A DNA stretch of 16,127 nucleotides. Origin: Bacteroidota bacterium. GTDB taxonomy: Bacteria > Bacteroidota > Bacteroidia > Chitinophagales > Chitinophagaceae. Where the stretch lies: the NCBI GenBank assembly GCA_947460795.1, contig CANHJA010000022.1:1-16127 (forward strand), given 5' to 3'. Both the position numbers and the translations under genes were made by a program. The notes under the pieces are model-generated. The model worked only from the letters and a program-made list of their open reading frames with translations, was not told the origin of the DNA and did no database searches. Below, in pieces: positions 5,766-15,600 of this stretch (position 1 is its first letter; every line of letters starts with the position of its first letter).

Positions 5766-8700
5766 ATGATTAAAAAATTATTTTTATCGTTTATCTTTTT
5801 GTCTTTCATATCATTAAGTATAAATGCTCAATATTGTTTACCAATCTTTTCTAGTGCCTGTAGTTCAAATGATTTTATAGATAATTTTTCCACTACTGGA
5901 GGAGTTGCCAATATTACCAATAACGGTACTGGTTGTAATGGTAGTTTACCTAATAATTATATATTTAATAGTTCTATGGCAGTTTCTCAAATACAAGGAT
6001 TGCAATTTAATTTTTCAGTACAATCAGGTACTCAATGGAGTCAAGGGTTTCGAATTTGGATTGACTGGAATCAAGATTTAGATTTTGCTGATCCAAGTGA
6101 AGATGTTTTCGTGTCTGCATCGACAGGTACAACAGTTCAAACAGGTATAATTTCAGTTCCTTTGTGGGCTGTTCCCGGTCCAACAAGAATGAGAGTTCTT
6201 TGTAGATTTGCAAACATTCCTACTATTACTGACTATTGTGGTACTACATTTTCTTTTGGAGAATGTGAAGATTATGTAATGAATGTAATTGCGGCAACGC
6301 CTTGCACAGGAACTCCGAATGCTGGTTCTGCAACGCCTACTTCTGCTAGTTTGTGTGCAGGACAAACGGTAAATATTGGAACAGTAGGTGCTACTTATCA
6401 AGGGAATATGAGTTATCAATGGCAGCAATCTACCAATGGTGGTGCAACTTGGATAAATGCTTTAGGTGGAAATGGCGCAACATCTCCTTTTTTCCAAACG
6501 CCCACGTTATCTAGCTCTATTCAATATCGAGTAATTTTTACCTGCAATGGAAGTGGATTGTCTGATACATCAAGTGTATCATCTGTTATCATCACAGGCC
6601 CTACTTATGGCAATATACCATTTTTAGAAAATTTTGAAACTTGGGATAATTACTGCAACACCAAAGATGTACCTAAGGCAACCTCTACTCTTTATTACAG
6701 TAGTTCACCTTCAACAGGAAATAATTCCTGGAGAAGAAATGATCAAGGTGCAAGTGCCAATTGGACCAATTCTTCGCAAGCTAGCTATATACCTGGAAGT
6801 TCTCTTGGACAATATTCTGCAAGATTTCATTCTTCAAACACATCCTCCAACGGAAACTTAGATTTATATTTAGATTTAAGTCAACAACTTGGAAATAAGA
6901 CCTTGTTTTTTGACTACATCAATAACAATATAAACGGCGGTGTAGATTATCTTGAAGTTTTATTATCACAAGATGGTGGTCTTACATTCACCTCTCAAGG
7001 AACTTACAACAATTCAACAACTTGGCAAAATTTCTCATTGTTTTTAAATTCAAATTCTCCTAATTCTGTTATTCGATTTAAAGCATTTGGCGATTTTGGA
7101 GGTTGGTTTAGTGGCTCTGATATAGGAATAGATAATATTTCTGTTGTTCCTGATTGTGCTGGAACTCCTGTGGCTGGTATAATAGATAGTATTACAGCTT
7201 GTCCTAATGTTCCATTTAATTTAACGTTATCAGGAAGTTCTTTGGCAGGAAGTTTAACTTACACTTGGGAAAGTGCAACTTCATTAGCAGGCCCTTGGAA
7301 TTTAGTAAATATAACAGGAGCTCCTATGGTTACTACCCAATTAGCTACGCCTTCATATTTTAGATGTATCGTAACATGCTTTACAAGTAATTTAACAGAC
7401 ACTACAGCTCCATTTTTTGTTGATTTTGGTTCATTCTATTTATGTTACTGCAACTCACAATCAACTGCTTTAACTACATTGCAAAATATAGGAAACGTAA
7501 CTATCAAAAATGCTCAAAATGCAACTATTTTAAATAATGGAATTGCGGCTCCACTTCTTTCAAATCCTAGTTCTCTCCAATACTATACTCCTTTTTATTC
7601 TCTAACACCAACAAACATTTATAGAGATTCTACGTATGATATATCGGTGACCGCATTTTCACAAGATCCATTTTTTGACAATGGCTACTCCAATATCTAT
7701 ATTGATTTTAACAGAGATGGCAGTTTTGACCCTATTTTAGAATTGGCTGCTGGAGGGGTTGTAAATGCACCCAGTAATCAAATGTTAAGTAGCTTCACAG
7801 TACCTTCAAATGCACAAATTGGCATCACAGGTATGAGAGTTGTTTATCTGGATTCTTTCGGAGTTGTTTCTTCTTCTAATCTGAGCCCATGTGGACCATA
7901 TATGAATGGTGAAACAGAAGACTACTTAGTAGATATTTCTTTAGCTCCATGTAAAACACCACCAAATGCAGGAACTGCTATTATTGATGAACCTATAACT
8001 TGTCCGGGTTACTCTGTATTTTTAACCGACACTACGCATGACTTAATCTTTGCTGGATTAACTTTTAACTGGCAAGTTTCTACTGATGGCGTAAACTACA
8101 ATGACATTCCAGGTGCCGTTTTTGACACATTAACTTACGTGGTGAATTCTAATACTTGGTTCAGATTTAAAACCACTTGCAATGGCACCTCTAATGGATA
8201 TTCCAATGCGGTAACTGTTACTATGAGCCCACCTTTTGCATGTTATGGGAATAGCCAAGCTATTGGAGGAATTTTAGATTCTAGCGACATAGGAGCTTTC
8301 ATGATAAAAGATTTTTCTACAAATAACAACATTTATGCATTTGTAACAGGTGGTCCACATTTAAACAATCCATTATCAGTTAAAAAAAGAAGTGATTATA
8401 CAAGTTTTGGTGCGATGGAATTATATACAGACAGTACATATAAAATGGCCGTATACCACATCATGAGAAGTTTAAATCATGCCGATGCGAAGGTTACGAT
8501 ATTCATAGATTATAATAACAATCAGCAATATGACATCCCTTCTGAAAGAGTATTTTCTGGCTTAGCAGATGTGAATAATTTTTATTTACTTTCACAAATT
8601 AAAACTCCAACAAACCCTGCGTTGAATGTTGGAACAGGTTTACGTGTAATTTTAAATAACAACACGAATAACAATACTGCATCTGATAATGGTGTTGGAA

Positions 8701-9038
8701 AGTATACATCGGGTGAAACAGAAGATTATTTAGTTAAATTTAAATTGAAACCGTTAAATCCAAATAGCATTGACAACTATAATTTCATTCAAGAAATTGG
8801 TGTTTTTCCAAACCCTGCTACAAACAAAGTATTCGTAGGTTTCAAAACTATTGAAAATACCGATACTAAAATTTCGATACTATCGTTAACTGGGGCCACT
8901 TTATTAGAAAAACAATACAATAATATCAATGGTAATTTTGTTACAGAAATTGACTTAGGTAATTTTGCTAAAGGCACCTATTTCATTCAAATAAATTCTG
9001 AGAAAGGTAAATATGTTAGAAAATTAATTATTGAATAA
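5766..9038 (+). CDS. Secreted multidomain protein with three GEVED domains and a T9SS sorting domain
   Basis: A 1090-residue exported protein. A Sec signal peptide (about residues 1-21, ending SINAQ) is followed by GEVED domain 1 (about 97-173, IDWNQDLDF to GECEDYVMNV), an Ig-like or PKD-like module (about 178-276, SYQWQQSTNGGATW), a jelly-roll or MAM-like module (about 283-461, PFLENFETWDN to GIDNISV) and a second Ig-like module (about 464-552). Then come GEVED 2 (about 640-725, IDFNRDGSF to GETEDYLVDI), a third Ig-like module (729-820), GEVED 3 (about 905-993, IDYNNNQQYD to GETEDYLVKF) and a C-terminal type IX sorting domain (about 1005-1090, VFPNPATNKV to GTYFIQINSEKGKYVRK). No catalytic motif is visible. 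It is likely a cell-surface or released adhesin-like or structural protein. It is a single-gene unit between two terminators. Confidence 0.92.
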   Translation: MIKKLFLSFIFLSFISLSINAQYCLPIFSSACSSNDFIDNFSTTGGVANITNNGTGCNGSLPNNYIFNSSMAVSQIQGLQFNFSVQSGTQWSQGFRIWIDWNQDLDFADPSEDVFVSASTGTTVQTGIISVPLWAVPGPTRMRVLCRFANIPTITDYCGTTFSFGECEDYVMNVIAATPCTGTPNAGSATPTSASLCAGQTVNIGTVGATYQGNMSYQWQQSTNGGATWINALGGNGATSPFFQTPTLSSSIQYRVIFTCNGSGLSDTSSVSSVIITGPTYGNIPFLENFETWDNYCNTKDVPKATSTLYYSSSPSTGNNSWRRNDQGASANWTNSSQASYIPGSSLGQYSARFHSSNTSSNGNLDLYLDLSQQLGNKTLFFDYINNNINGGVDYLEVLLSQDGGLTFTSQGTYNNSTTWQNFSLFLNSNSPNSVIRFKAFGDFGGWFSGSDIGIDNISVVPDCAGTPVAGIIDSITACPNVPFNLTLSGSSLAGSLTYTWESATSLAGPWNLVNITGAPMVTTQLATPSYFRCIVTCFTSNLTDTTAPFFVDFGSFYLCYCNSQSTALTTLQNIGNVTIKNAQNATILNNGIAAPLLSNPSSLQYYTPFYSLTPTNIYRDSTYDISVTAFSQDPFFDNGYSNIYIDFNRDGSFDPILELAAGGVVNAPSNQMLSSFTVPSNAQIGITGMRVVYLDSFGVVSSSNLSPCGPYMNGETEDYLVDISLAPCKTPPNAGTAIIDEPITCPGYSVFLTDTTHDLIFAGLTFNWQVSTDGVNYNDIPGAVFDTLTYVVNSNTWFRFKTTCNGTSNGYSNAVTVTMSPPFACYGNSQAIGGILDSSDIGAFMIKDFSTNNNIYAFVTGGPHLNNPLSVKKRSDYTSFGAMELYTDSTYKMAVYHIMRSLNHADAKVTIFIDYNNNQQYDIPSERVFSGLADVNNFYLLSQIKTPTNPALNVGTGLRVILNNNTNNNTASDNGVGKYTSGETEDYLVKFKLKPLNPNSIDNYNFIQEIGVFPNPATNKVFVGFKTIENTDTKISILSLTGATLLEKQYNNINGNFVTEIDLGNFAKGTYFIQINSEKGKYVRKLIIE

Positions 9039-9065
9039 TAAATTATTGATCATAAAACATTAAAA

Positions 9066-9099
9066 TAAAAAAAGAGTGGAAATTTTCCACTCTTTTTTT
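9066..9099 (+). terminator. Rho-independent terminator after the T9SS cargo gene
   Basis: Seven A plus GAGTGGAA (9067-9081) pair perfectly with TTCCACTC plus seven T (9085-9099), a 15 bp stem with a 3-4 base loop. It ends with a T run on both strands, so it could act in either direction. It lies about 28 bases after the stop codon at 9038. Confidence 0.9.
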
Positions 9100-9146
9100 A
9101 TTGAATACAAATAAGGATAAAATATTTTAATATCAAAACGAGAAAG

Positions 9147-9154
9147 TATCTTTA
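9147..9154 (+). promoter_or_regulatory. Possible -7 element for the E1 dehydrogenase gene
   Basis: TATCTTTA matches TAnnTTTG at seven of eight positions and lies 14 bases before the ATG at 9169. An AT-rich TTTTAA about 16 bases upstream is a poor -33 candidate. The terminator at 9066-9099 means this gene needs its own promoter. Confidence 0.35.
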
Positions 9155-9168
9155 CCAAGTTTTACAAA

Positions 9169-11271
9169 ATGGATAAGAAAATTTTATTAAGAGCATATAG
9201 AACGATGATGACAGCTAAAGCAATGGCTGACATTTATGAAGAAAATAGACCCATTTGCAAATATGTACACAGTACTTCGAAAGGGCATGAAGCCATTCAA
9301 TTGGCACTTGGATTTCAACTAGAATCATGTGATTGGGTTAGTCCATATTATCGAGATGAAAGTTTAATGCTAGGAATGGGTTGGAGACCTTATGAAATGA
9401 TGTTACAACTTTTAGCAAAAGGAGAAGATCCATTTACTGGAGGCAGAGAATATTACAATCATCCCAATAGCAGAAGAGAAAACTATCCAAAAATTATTCA
9501 TCAAAGCAGTGCAACAGGGATGCAGGCAATTCCTACAACAGGGATTGCACAAGGGATACAGTATTTAGAAAAGATGTCAGATATCAGCTATCAGATGTCA
9601 GAAAATACAGAAAACGAAAAATCGCTTAAATCAAAAATCTCAAATCAAAAATCTCCAATAGTAGTTTGTTGTTTTGGAGATGGAAGTATTACAGAAGGAG
9701 AAGTGAGTGAAGCTTTTTCATTTGCTGCATTAAAACAATTACCAATTATTTATTTAGTTGAAGACAATGATTGGGGCATAAGTGTAAGCAGTGATGAGGC
9801 TCGAACAAATAATGCATACGAATATATCGCAGGTTTTAAAGGAATAGAACGAATGCAAGTAGATGGTTCTGATTTTGAAAAAAGCTATAGTTGTATAGAA
9901 AATGCCATTCATTATGTTCGAGAAAATAGAAAACCAATATTAATTCATGCAAAAGTTCCTTTATTAGGGCATCATACAAGTGGCGTTCGTAAAGAGTGGT
10001 ATAGAAACGATGATGATTTGGCCAAGCATGAAAAAGACAATCCAATCACTAAATTATATCAAGTATTAATAAAAAAAGGCATTTCAGCTGAAGACTTAAA
10101 AATAATTGAAGAAGAAGAAAGATCTTTCATTGAACGAGAATTTCAAGAAGCTGTTAATGCAGCAGAACCAAATCCGTTAACGGTTTCGGATTATGTTTTT
10201 GTTGACACACCAATTACAGAAGAACAAGGTGTGCGCTCTCCTGCGGGTGGAGAAAAAGTAATGATGGTAGACGCAGCATTGCATGCTGTTGAAGAATTAA
10301 TGAGAGATTATCCCGAATGTTTATTTTATGGTCAAGATGTTGGTAAGAGATTAGGTGGTGTATTTAGAGAAGCTGCAACCTTAGCCGACAAATTTGGTGA
10401 TGACAGAGTATTTAATACAGCAATACAAGAGGCATACATTATTGGAAGCACCATTGGTTTAAGTGCAGTTGGTTTAAAGCCATTTGTAGAAGTTCAATTT
10501 GCTGATTATATATATCCAGGAATAAATCAATTAGTAACAGAAATTTCAAAATCATGTTATTTAAGTTGTGGTAAATTTCCAGTGAGCATGGTACTTCGTG
10601 TACCAATTGGTGCTTATGGTGGTGGTGGACCTTATCACAGTGGCAGCGTAGAAAGTATTTTAGCAAACATTAAAGGGATTAAAGTTTGCTACCCTAGCAA
10701 TGCAGCTGATTTAAAAGGATTACTAAAAGCAGCATATCACGATCCAAATCCAGTAGTAATGCTCGAACACAAAGGTTTATATTGGAGTAAAGTACCTGGC
10801 ACGGAAGACGCTAAAACGATAGAACCAGACAAAGATTATATTTTACCATTAGGGAAAGGATTAAGCGTATTGCAAGCGAGCGAAGAAAATATTGAAAATG
10901 GTGAAAGCCTTTGCATTATTACATATGGAATGGGCGTTCATTGGGCAAAAAATGCGGCACAGCAGTTTCCAAATTCTGTTGAAATAATTGATATCAGAAC
11001 CATTTTCCCATTAGATGAAAACTTAATTTTTGCTACAGTGAAACGACATGGAAAATGCATTGTCTTAACTGAAGAGCAATTAAGAAACTCGTTTGCAGAA
11101 GCGGTCGCTTGCAGAATTCAACAAGAATGTTTTTATCATTTGGATGCGCCAGTAAAAACAATAGGAGCTTTAAATTTGCCTGCTGTACCAATGAATGTGG
11201 TACTTGAGCAAGCAATGTTGCCCAATGCTGATAAAGTTGCAAAAGCAATTGGCGAATTACTAGCTTATTAA
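9169..11271 (+). CDS. 2-oxoacid dehydrogenase E1, alpha-beta fusion
   Basis: A 700-residue thiamine-diphosphate enzyme with E1 alpha and E1 beta on one chain. It should decarboxylate a 2-oxoacid (probably a branched-chain one) and pass the acyl group to a lipoyl E2. The alpha part (1 to about 335) has HSTSKGHEAIQLALG, YYRDESLMLGMG, and the ThDP/Mg motif from GDGSITEGE (170-178) to EDND (198-201). The HHTSGVRKEW loop (268-277) resembles the E1 alpha phosphorylation loop. The beta part (about 363-700) has FYGQDVGKRLGGVF, the conserved glutamate in AIQEAYIIG (E421), EVQFADYIYPGINQ and a C-terminal transketolase-like domain (ITYGMGVHWAKNA, DIRTIFPLD). Substrate choice between branched-chain oxoacids, pyruvate and acetoin cannot be decided here, and no E2 or E3 gene is nearby. 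A low-complexity insertion at residues 136-162 sits just before the GDG motif. Confidence 0.92.
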   Translation: MDKKILLRAYRTMMTAKAMADIYEENRPICKYVHSTSKGHEAIQLALGFQLESCDWVSPYYRDESLMLGMGWRPYEMMLQLLAKGEDPFTGGREYYNHPNSRRENYPKIIHQSSATGMQAIPTTGIAQGIQYLEKMSDISYQMSENTENEKSLKSKISNQKSPIVVCCFGDGSITEGEVSEAFSFAALKQLPIIYLVEDNDWGISVSSDEARTNNAYEYIAGFKGIERMQVDGSDFEKSYSCIENAIHYVRENRKPILIHAKVPLLGHHTSGVRKEWYRNDDDLAKHEKDNPITKLYQVLIKKGISAEDLKIIEEEERSFIEREFQEAVNAAEPNPLTVSDYVFVDTPITEEQGVRSPAGGEKVMMVDAALHAVEELMRDYPECLFYGQDVGKRLGGVFREAATLADKFGDDRVFNTAIQEAYIIGSTIGLSAVGLKPFVEVQFADYIYPGINQLVTEISKSCYLSCGKFPVSMVLRVPIGAYGGGGPYHSGSVESILANIKGIKVCYPSNAADLKGLLKAAYHDPNPVVMLEHKGLYWSKVPGTEDAKTIEPDKDYILPLGKGLSVLQASEENIENGESLCIITYGMGVHWAKNAAQQFPNSVEIIDIRTIFPLDENLIFATVKRHGKCIVLTEEQLRNSFAEAVACRIQQECFYHLDAPVKTIGALNLPAVPMNVVLEQAMLPNADKVAKAIGELLAY
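9574..9654 (+). repeat. Low-complexity insertion within the E1 gene
   Basis: About 81 bases, in frame, encoding residues 136-162 (MSDISYQMSE, then a Lys/Ser/Asn-rich stretch ending SKISNQKS). The first half repeats TCAG words (GATGTCAGATATCAG, then TATCAGATGTCAG). The second half holds two exact copies of TCAAAAATCT at 9631-9640 and 9645-9654, a 14-base period. This composition differs from the flanking, well-conserved enzyme sequence and resembles intergenic repeat filler. Confidence 0.55.
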
Positions 11272-11364
11272 AATTTTTATTTTTCATATATTCTATAAAA
11301 TGTATTGATAGAAGAATTGATGGTTTTTCTGATCTATTGAAATGATTAGTAATAACTTTATGGC

Positions 11365-11868
11365 ATGAAATCACTCCTTCATTTTTCATCTATAATTTTA
11401 ATAACTTTATTATTTGCAAATTGCTCAAACGCTCAAGAAAAGAAAATGGAAAATAAATATTATTCAAAAACAGATACCTCAAAACTGTCTATTTCTAACG
11501 AAGAATGGAAAAAATCATTAGACGCTGAAACGTATAATATAGCTCGTGCAAAAGGAACAGAATATGCTTTTTCCGGTAAATTTTGGAATCACCAAGAAGA
11601 AGGTATGTATCGATGTAAAGCTTGTGGGAATGCATTATTTCGTTCGGATGGAAAATTTGAAAGCAGTTGTGGCTGGCCTAGTTTTTTTGAACCTATTAAT
11701 CCTAAAAGCGTAAAGTATGCTGAAGATAACACGCATGGAATGCAACGTGTAGAAGTGATGTGTGGCCGATGCGATGCGCACTTAGGACATATTTTTGATG
11801 ATGGTCCTGCGCCAACGTATAAGCGCTTTTGCATCAACTCTGTAATTTTAGATTTCGAAAAAAAATAA
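11365..11868 (+). CDS. msrB: Exported peptide-methionine (R)-S-oxide reductase
   Basis: A 167-residue MsrB, which reduces the R epimer of methionine sulfoxide in proteins. The N-terminal signal has a hydrophobic core, then LLFANCSNAQ: this could be a lipobox with an unusual Asn before C20, or a signal peptidase I site after SNA. The enzyme domain begins near residue 45 (NEEWKKSLDAETYNIARAKGTE, split by the conserved W and Y). Zinc cysteines are C84/C87 (CKAC) and C133/C136 (CGRC). The catalytic cysteine is C156 in KRFCINS. C102 in SCGWPSF is the probable resolving cysteine, 54 residues before C156. It is followed 45 bases later by msrA on the same strand, so the two probably form an operon that repairs envelope proteins after oxidation. 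Confidence 0.95.
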   Translation: MKSLLHFSSIILITLLFANCSNAQEKKMENKYYSKTDTSKLSISNEEWKKSLDAETYNIARAKGTEYAFSGKFWNHQEEGMYRCKACGNALFRSDGKFESSCGWPSFFEPINPKSVKYAEDNTHGMQRVEVMCGRCDAHLGHIFDDGPAPTYKRFCINSVILDFEKK

Positions 11869-11913
11869 CCATTTGGTTTTATAATTTCAGGCAAACAAAT
11901 CTAAAATTCTAAG

Positions 11914-12573
11914 ATGAAACAAAATATTTTATTACTACTTTCCCTATTATTTTCACTTTCAAGTTGTGGAAACGATGAAGCAACTTTACAAAATGATTCG
12001 GTTTTCAAAAAAATGACTTCAACTAATAATTCAACAAATAAAATGATAGATACATTAACAATTGGTGGCGGTTGCTTTTGGTGTGTAGAGGCACAATTGC
12101 AACAATTAAAAGGAGTACTTACGGTAACTTCTGGATATGCTGGTGGGAGCAACAAAAATCCAACTTACAAAGAAGTTTGCACAGGTTTAACAGGTCATGC
12201 TGAAGTGATTCAAGTAACTTTTGACAATTCTATTATCTCAATTGATGAAATGTTAGCGGCATTTTGGCAAGCACATGACCCTACTCAGTTAAACAGACAA
12301 GGAAATGATGTAGGCACACAATATCGTTCCGTTATATTTTATAGAAATGACGAACAAAAGAAAATTGCGGAAGATTACAAGAAAAAATTAAATGATGAAA
12401 AAGTGTATGACAATCCTGTAGTTACAGAAATTTCGCCTCTTAGTATTTTTTACGCAGCTGAAAATTATCATCAAAATTATTACAATGAAAATGCTACACA
12501 AGGGTATTGCCAATTTGTAATAGCTCCAAAACTAGAAAAATTCAAAAAGGTGTTTAAAGATAAATTGAAATAA
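11914..12573 (+). CDS. msrA: Lipoprotein peptide-methionine (S)-S-oxide reductase
   Basis: A 219-residue MsrA, which reduces the S epimer of methionine sulfoxide in proteins. The signal peptide ends in a normal lipobox (LSSC, C18), followed by a roughly 30-residue Ser/Thr/Asn-rich tether. The catalytic domain starts at about 46 with IGGGCFWCVEA: C54 is the catalytic cysteine and E59 the conserved acid. Further motifs are SGYAGG, TGHAE (H95, E97), DVGTQYRS and AENYHQNYY. C199 in QGYCQF is the likely resolving cysteine. The start at 11914 is supported because the signal peptide is complete from there. As a lipoprotein paired with an exported MsrB it should act in the periplasm or on the outer membrane. 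The source of reducing power is not encoded nearby. Confidence 0.96.
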   Translation: MKQNILLLLSLLFSLSSCGNDEATLQNDSVFKKMTSTNNSTNKMIDTLTIGGGCFWCVEAQLQQLKGVLTVTSGYAGGSNKNPTYKEVCTGLTGHAEVIQVTFDNSIISIDEMLAAFWQAHDPTQLNRQGNDVGTQYRSVIFYRNDEQKKIAEDYKKKLNDEKVYDNPVVTEISPLSIFYAAENYHQNYYNENATQGYCQFVIAPKLEKFKKVFKDKLK

Positions 12574-12655
12574 AAAATTTAATCTTTTTATTATTTAATA
12601 AAATATCGGTACAAATAATTAGAGGATGGCTTCTATACTATCATCAATTTATAAC

Positions 12656-12663
12656 TACCTTCG
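12656..12663 (+). promoter_or_regulatory. Possible -7 element for mfd
   Basis: TACCTTCG fits the TAnnTTTG pattern with one change (C for T), and such variants are common in this phylum. It ends 9 bases before the ATG at 12673, giving a very short leader. No clear TTG stands at the -33 position. The stretch from 12574 holds no clear terminator for msrA. Confidence 0.4.
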
Positions 12664-12672
12664 CCACTCTTT

Positions 12673-15600
12673 ATGAATTTGCAATATCTGCAGGATTTAT
12701 ACGCACAGCACACCTGTCTGAAAACATTGACAGATGAAATCGTATTGCCTCAACCCAAAATTATTTCGCTGAAAAATAGTTTAGCGTCTTCTTTTTCATT
12801 TTTAGCAACCAGTGTTTTTAAGCAACTCGATTTTAATCATGTTTTCATATTAGATGACAAAGAAAGTGCTGCTTATTTTCACAACGATTTTGAAACCATC
12901 AGCAATGCATTGGATGTTTGCTTATTTCCTGATTCGTATAAAAAGTCGGGAACGGTGGGCGAACTCAATAGCAGCCATGTGATGCTTCGCGCGGAAACAT
13001 TGATGAAATTTAATGTGGATCATCCTAAACGAAAAGTTTTAATTACGTATCCCGAAGCATTGGTAGAGAAAGTGATTAATTCAACTACATTTTCTAAAAA
13101 CACGATTTACATCAAACAAAGTCAAAAATTAGATACTGATTTCTTATTTGAGTTTTTGGTAGATATGGGATTTAGTAAAGTAGATTTTGTATTCGAACCT
13201 GGGCAATTTGCTATACGAGGTGGTATTATCGACATCTATAGTTTTGGAAATGAAAATCCATATCGGGTTGAGTTATTTGATGATGAAGTAGATACAATTA
13301 GAATCTTTAATCCTGAAACTCAATTATCTGAACGAAAATTATTACAAGTAACAATTATCCCTAACATTGAAACCCATTTTGAAAATCAAGAAAAAATTTC
13401 CTTGTTTGATTTTTTGCCTGATAATACCATTTATTGGATTCGGGATACAGAACATACCATTGAACGCATAAAAAAATTAGAAGCATATGTTGTAGACAAA
13501 GGAACAATTGTTGTTTTAAATGAAAAAGAAGAAGAAATAAATATTACTGCAAATGATTTTACTTCTGTAGAAAAAATCATTTCTTCATTGAAAGAAAAAA
13601 CAATTATAGAATTTTCGAAAGGGTTTGCTGCTGAAAATTTTGAAAAGCCTATTCACAAAGAATTTCAATTTCATACCAACGAACAGCCTTCCTTTAATCG
13701 AAATTTTGAATTATTAATTAAAGACTTACAAGACAAAACAGCTGCGCATTATACAATTTTTATTTTTTCAGAAAATCCAAAACAACTCGAACGATTACGA
13801 AGCATTTTTGAGGAATTAAAAGCAAATATTGTATTTACTCCGATTCCCATTTCAATTGCTCAAGGATTTATAGACAATGATTTAAAGATCGTTTGTTACA
13901 CCGATCATCAAATTTTTCAACGATACCATAAATACAAAATGAAGCAAGCCTATTCACAAGGCAAAGCTCTGAGTTTACGTACGTTGAGAGAATTGCAACC
14001 GGGAGATTTTATTGCCCATATTGATCATGGAATTGGTCGTTATTCTGGTCTACAAAAAATAGATGTTAATGGAGTTATGCAAGAAGCTGTTCGTATTATA
14101 TACAAAGACAATGATGTGCTGTATGTAAATATTAACTCCTTACATAAAATCACAAAATATACTGGGAAAGATGGCACAGAACCTAAAATGCATAAGATTG
14201 GAAGTGGCGTTTGGGAAAAATTAAAAAATAAAACAAAAAAACAAGTCAAAGACATTGCTTCTGATTTAATAAAATTATATGCAGAACGAAAAGCCTCAAA
14301 AGGGTTTCAGTTTTCACCAGATTCCTATATGCAAACCGAATTAGAGGCATCCTTTATGTATGAAGATACTCCTGATCAATATAAGGCAATAGTAGACGTG
14401 AAGAAAGACATGGAAAGCGAATCACCCATGGATAGATTAGTATGTGGCGATGTAGGATTTGGTAAAACAGAAGTAGCTATTCGAGCTGCTTTTAAAAGTA
14501 TTGTGGATGGTAAACAAGCTGTCATTTTAGTGCCGACTACTATCCTAGCCTATCAGCATTATCAAAACTTAAAAGAACGTTTAAAAGATTTTCCGTGTAC
14601 GGTTGATTATTTAAATCGTTTTAAATCTGCCAAAGAAAAAAAGGAAACACTTCTTCGTTTGCAAGAAGGAAAAATAGATATCATTATTGGCACACATGCG
14701 CTGTTAGGAAAAGATGTAAAGTATAAAGATTTAGGTCTGTTAATTATTGATGAAGAACAAAAATTTGGTGTTGGTGCAAAAGAAAAAATCAGGGGTATCA
14801 AAGCCAATGTAGATACGCTGACACTAACCGCTACTCCAATTCCTAGAACCCTTCAATTTTCATTAATGGGCGCAAGAGATTTGTCCATTATTAATACACC
14901 TCCACCCAACAGACAACCTGTGCATACTGAATTAGCCATGTTTGACGACAAACTCATTCAAGAAGCCATCTATTATGAAACAGAGCGCGGCGGACAAGTA
15001 TTTTTTGTACATAACCGAGTGCAAGGCTTGGCAGAAATGAAAGCAAGAATTCAAGCATTGTGTCCTGATATTAGTATTGGCATGGCGCATGGGCAATTAG
15101 AAGGAGATGAATTAGAAGAAACTATTTTAGATTTCATGGCACATAAATATGATGTATTAGTAAGTACAAATATTGTTGAAAGTGGCGTTGATATTTCGAA
15201 TGCAAACACAATGATTATTAATAATGCACATCAATTTGGATTGAGTGATTTACATCAATTAAGAGGTCGTGTAGGTCGAAGCAATAAAAAAGCATTTTGC
15301 TATTTATTAGCTCCATCATTGGCATTGCTTCCTTCTGATTCTAAAAAACGATTACAAACCATTGAACAGTTTAGTGAACTTGGAAGTGGTTTTCAAATCT
15401 CAATGAAAGATTTAGATATTCGAGGTGCAGGCAATATGTTGGGTGGCGAACAAAGTGGGTTCATTACTGACATTGGATTTGAGATGTATCAAAAAATATT
15501 AAATGAAGCCATTCGTGAATTGAAACATACTGATTTTAAAGATGTTTTTAAAGATCAAATTTTAGATAAAGAAGATTATGTAAGTGAATGCAATGTAGAT

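Noticed and set aside
6153..6428. Antisense frames inside the T9SS cargo gene and inside E1, msrB, msrA and mfd
   Set aside because: They lie wholly or mostly opposite well-supported coding sequence, their products show no domain or motif, and none has its own promoter.
11353..11360. TAACTTTA as a -7 promoter element for msrB
   Set aside because: It ends only four bases before the ATG at 11365, so the transcript would start at or inside the start codon and lose the signal peptide; it also has a mismatch at the final G.
12586..12603. TTTTATT-ATTT-AATAAAA hairpin after msrA as a terminator
   Set aside because: The stem is made only of A-T pairs and has no T run after it, so it is too weak to call in AT-rich spacer.
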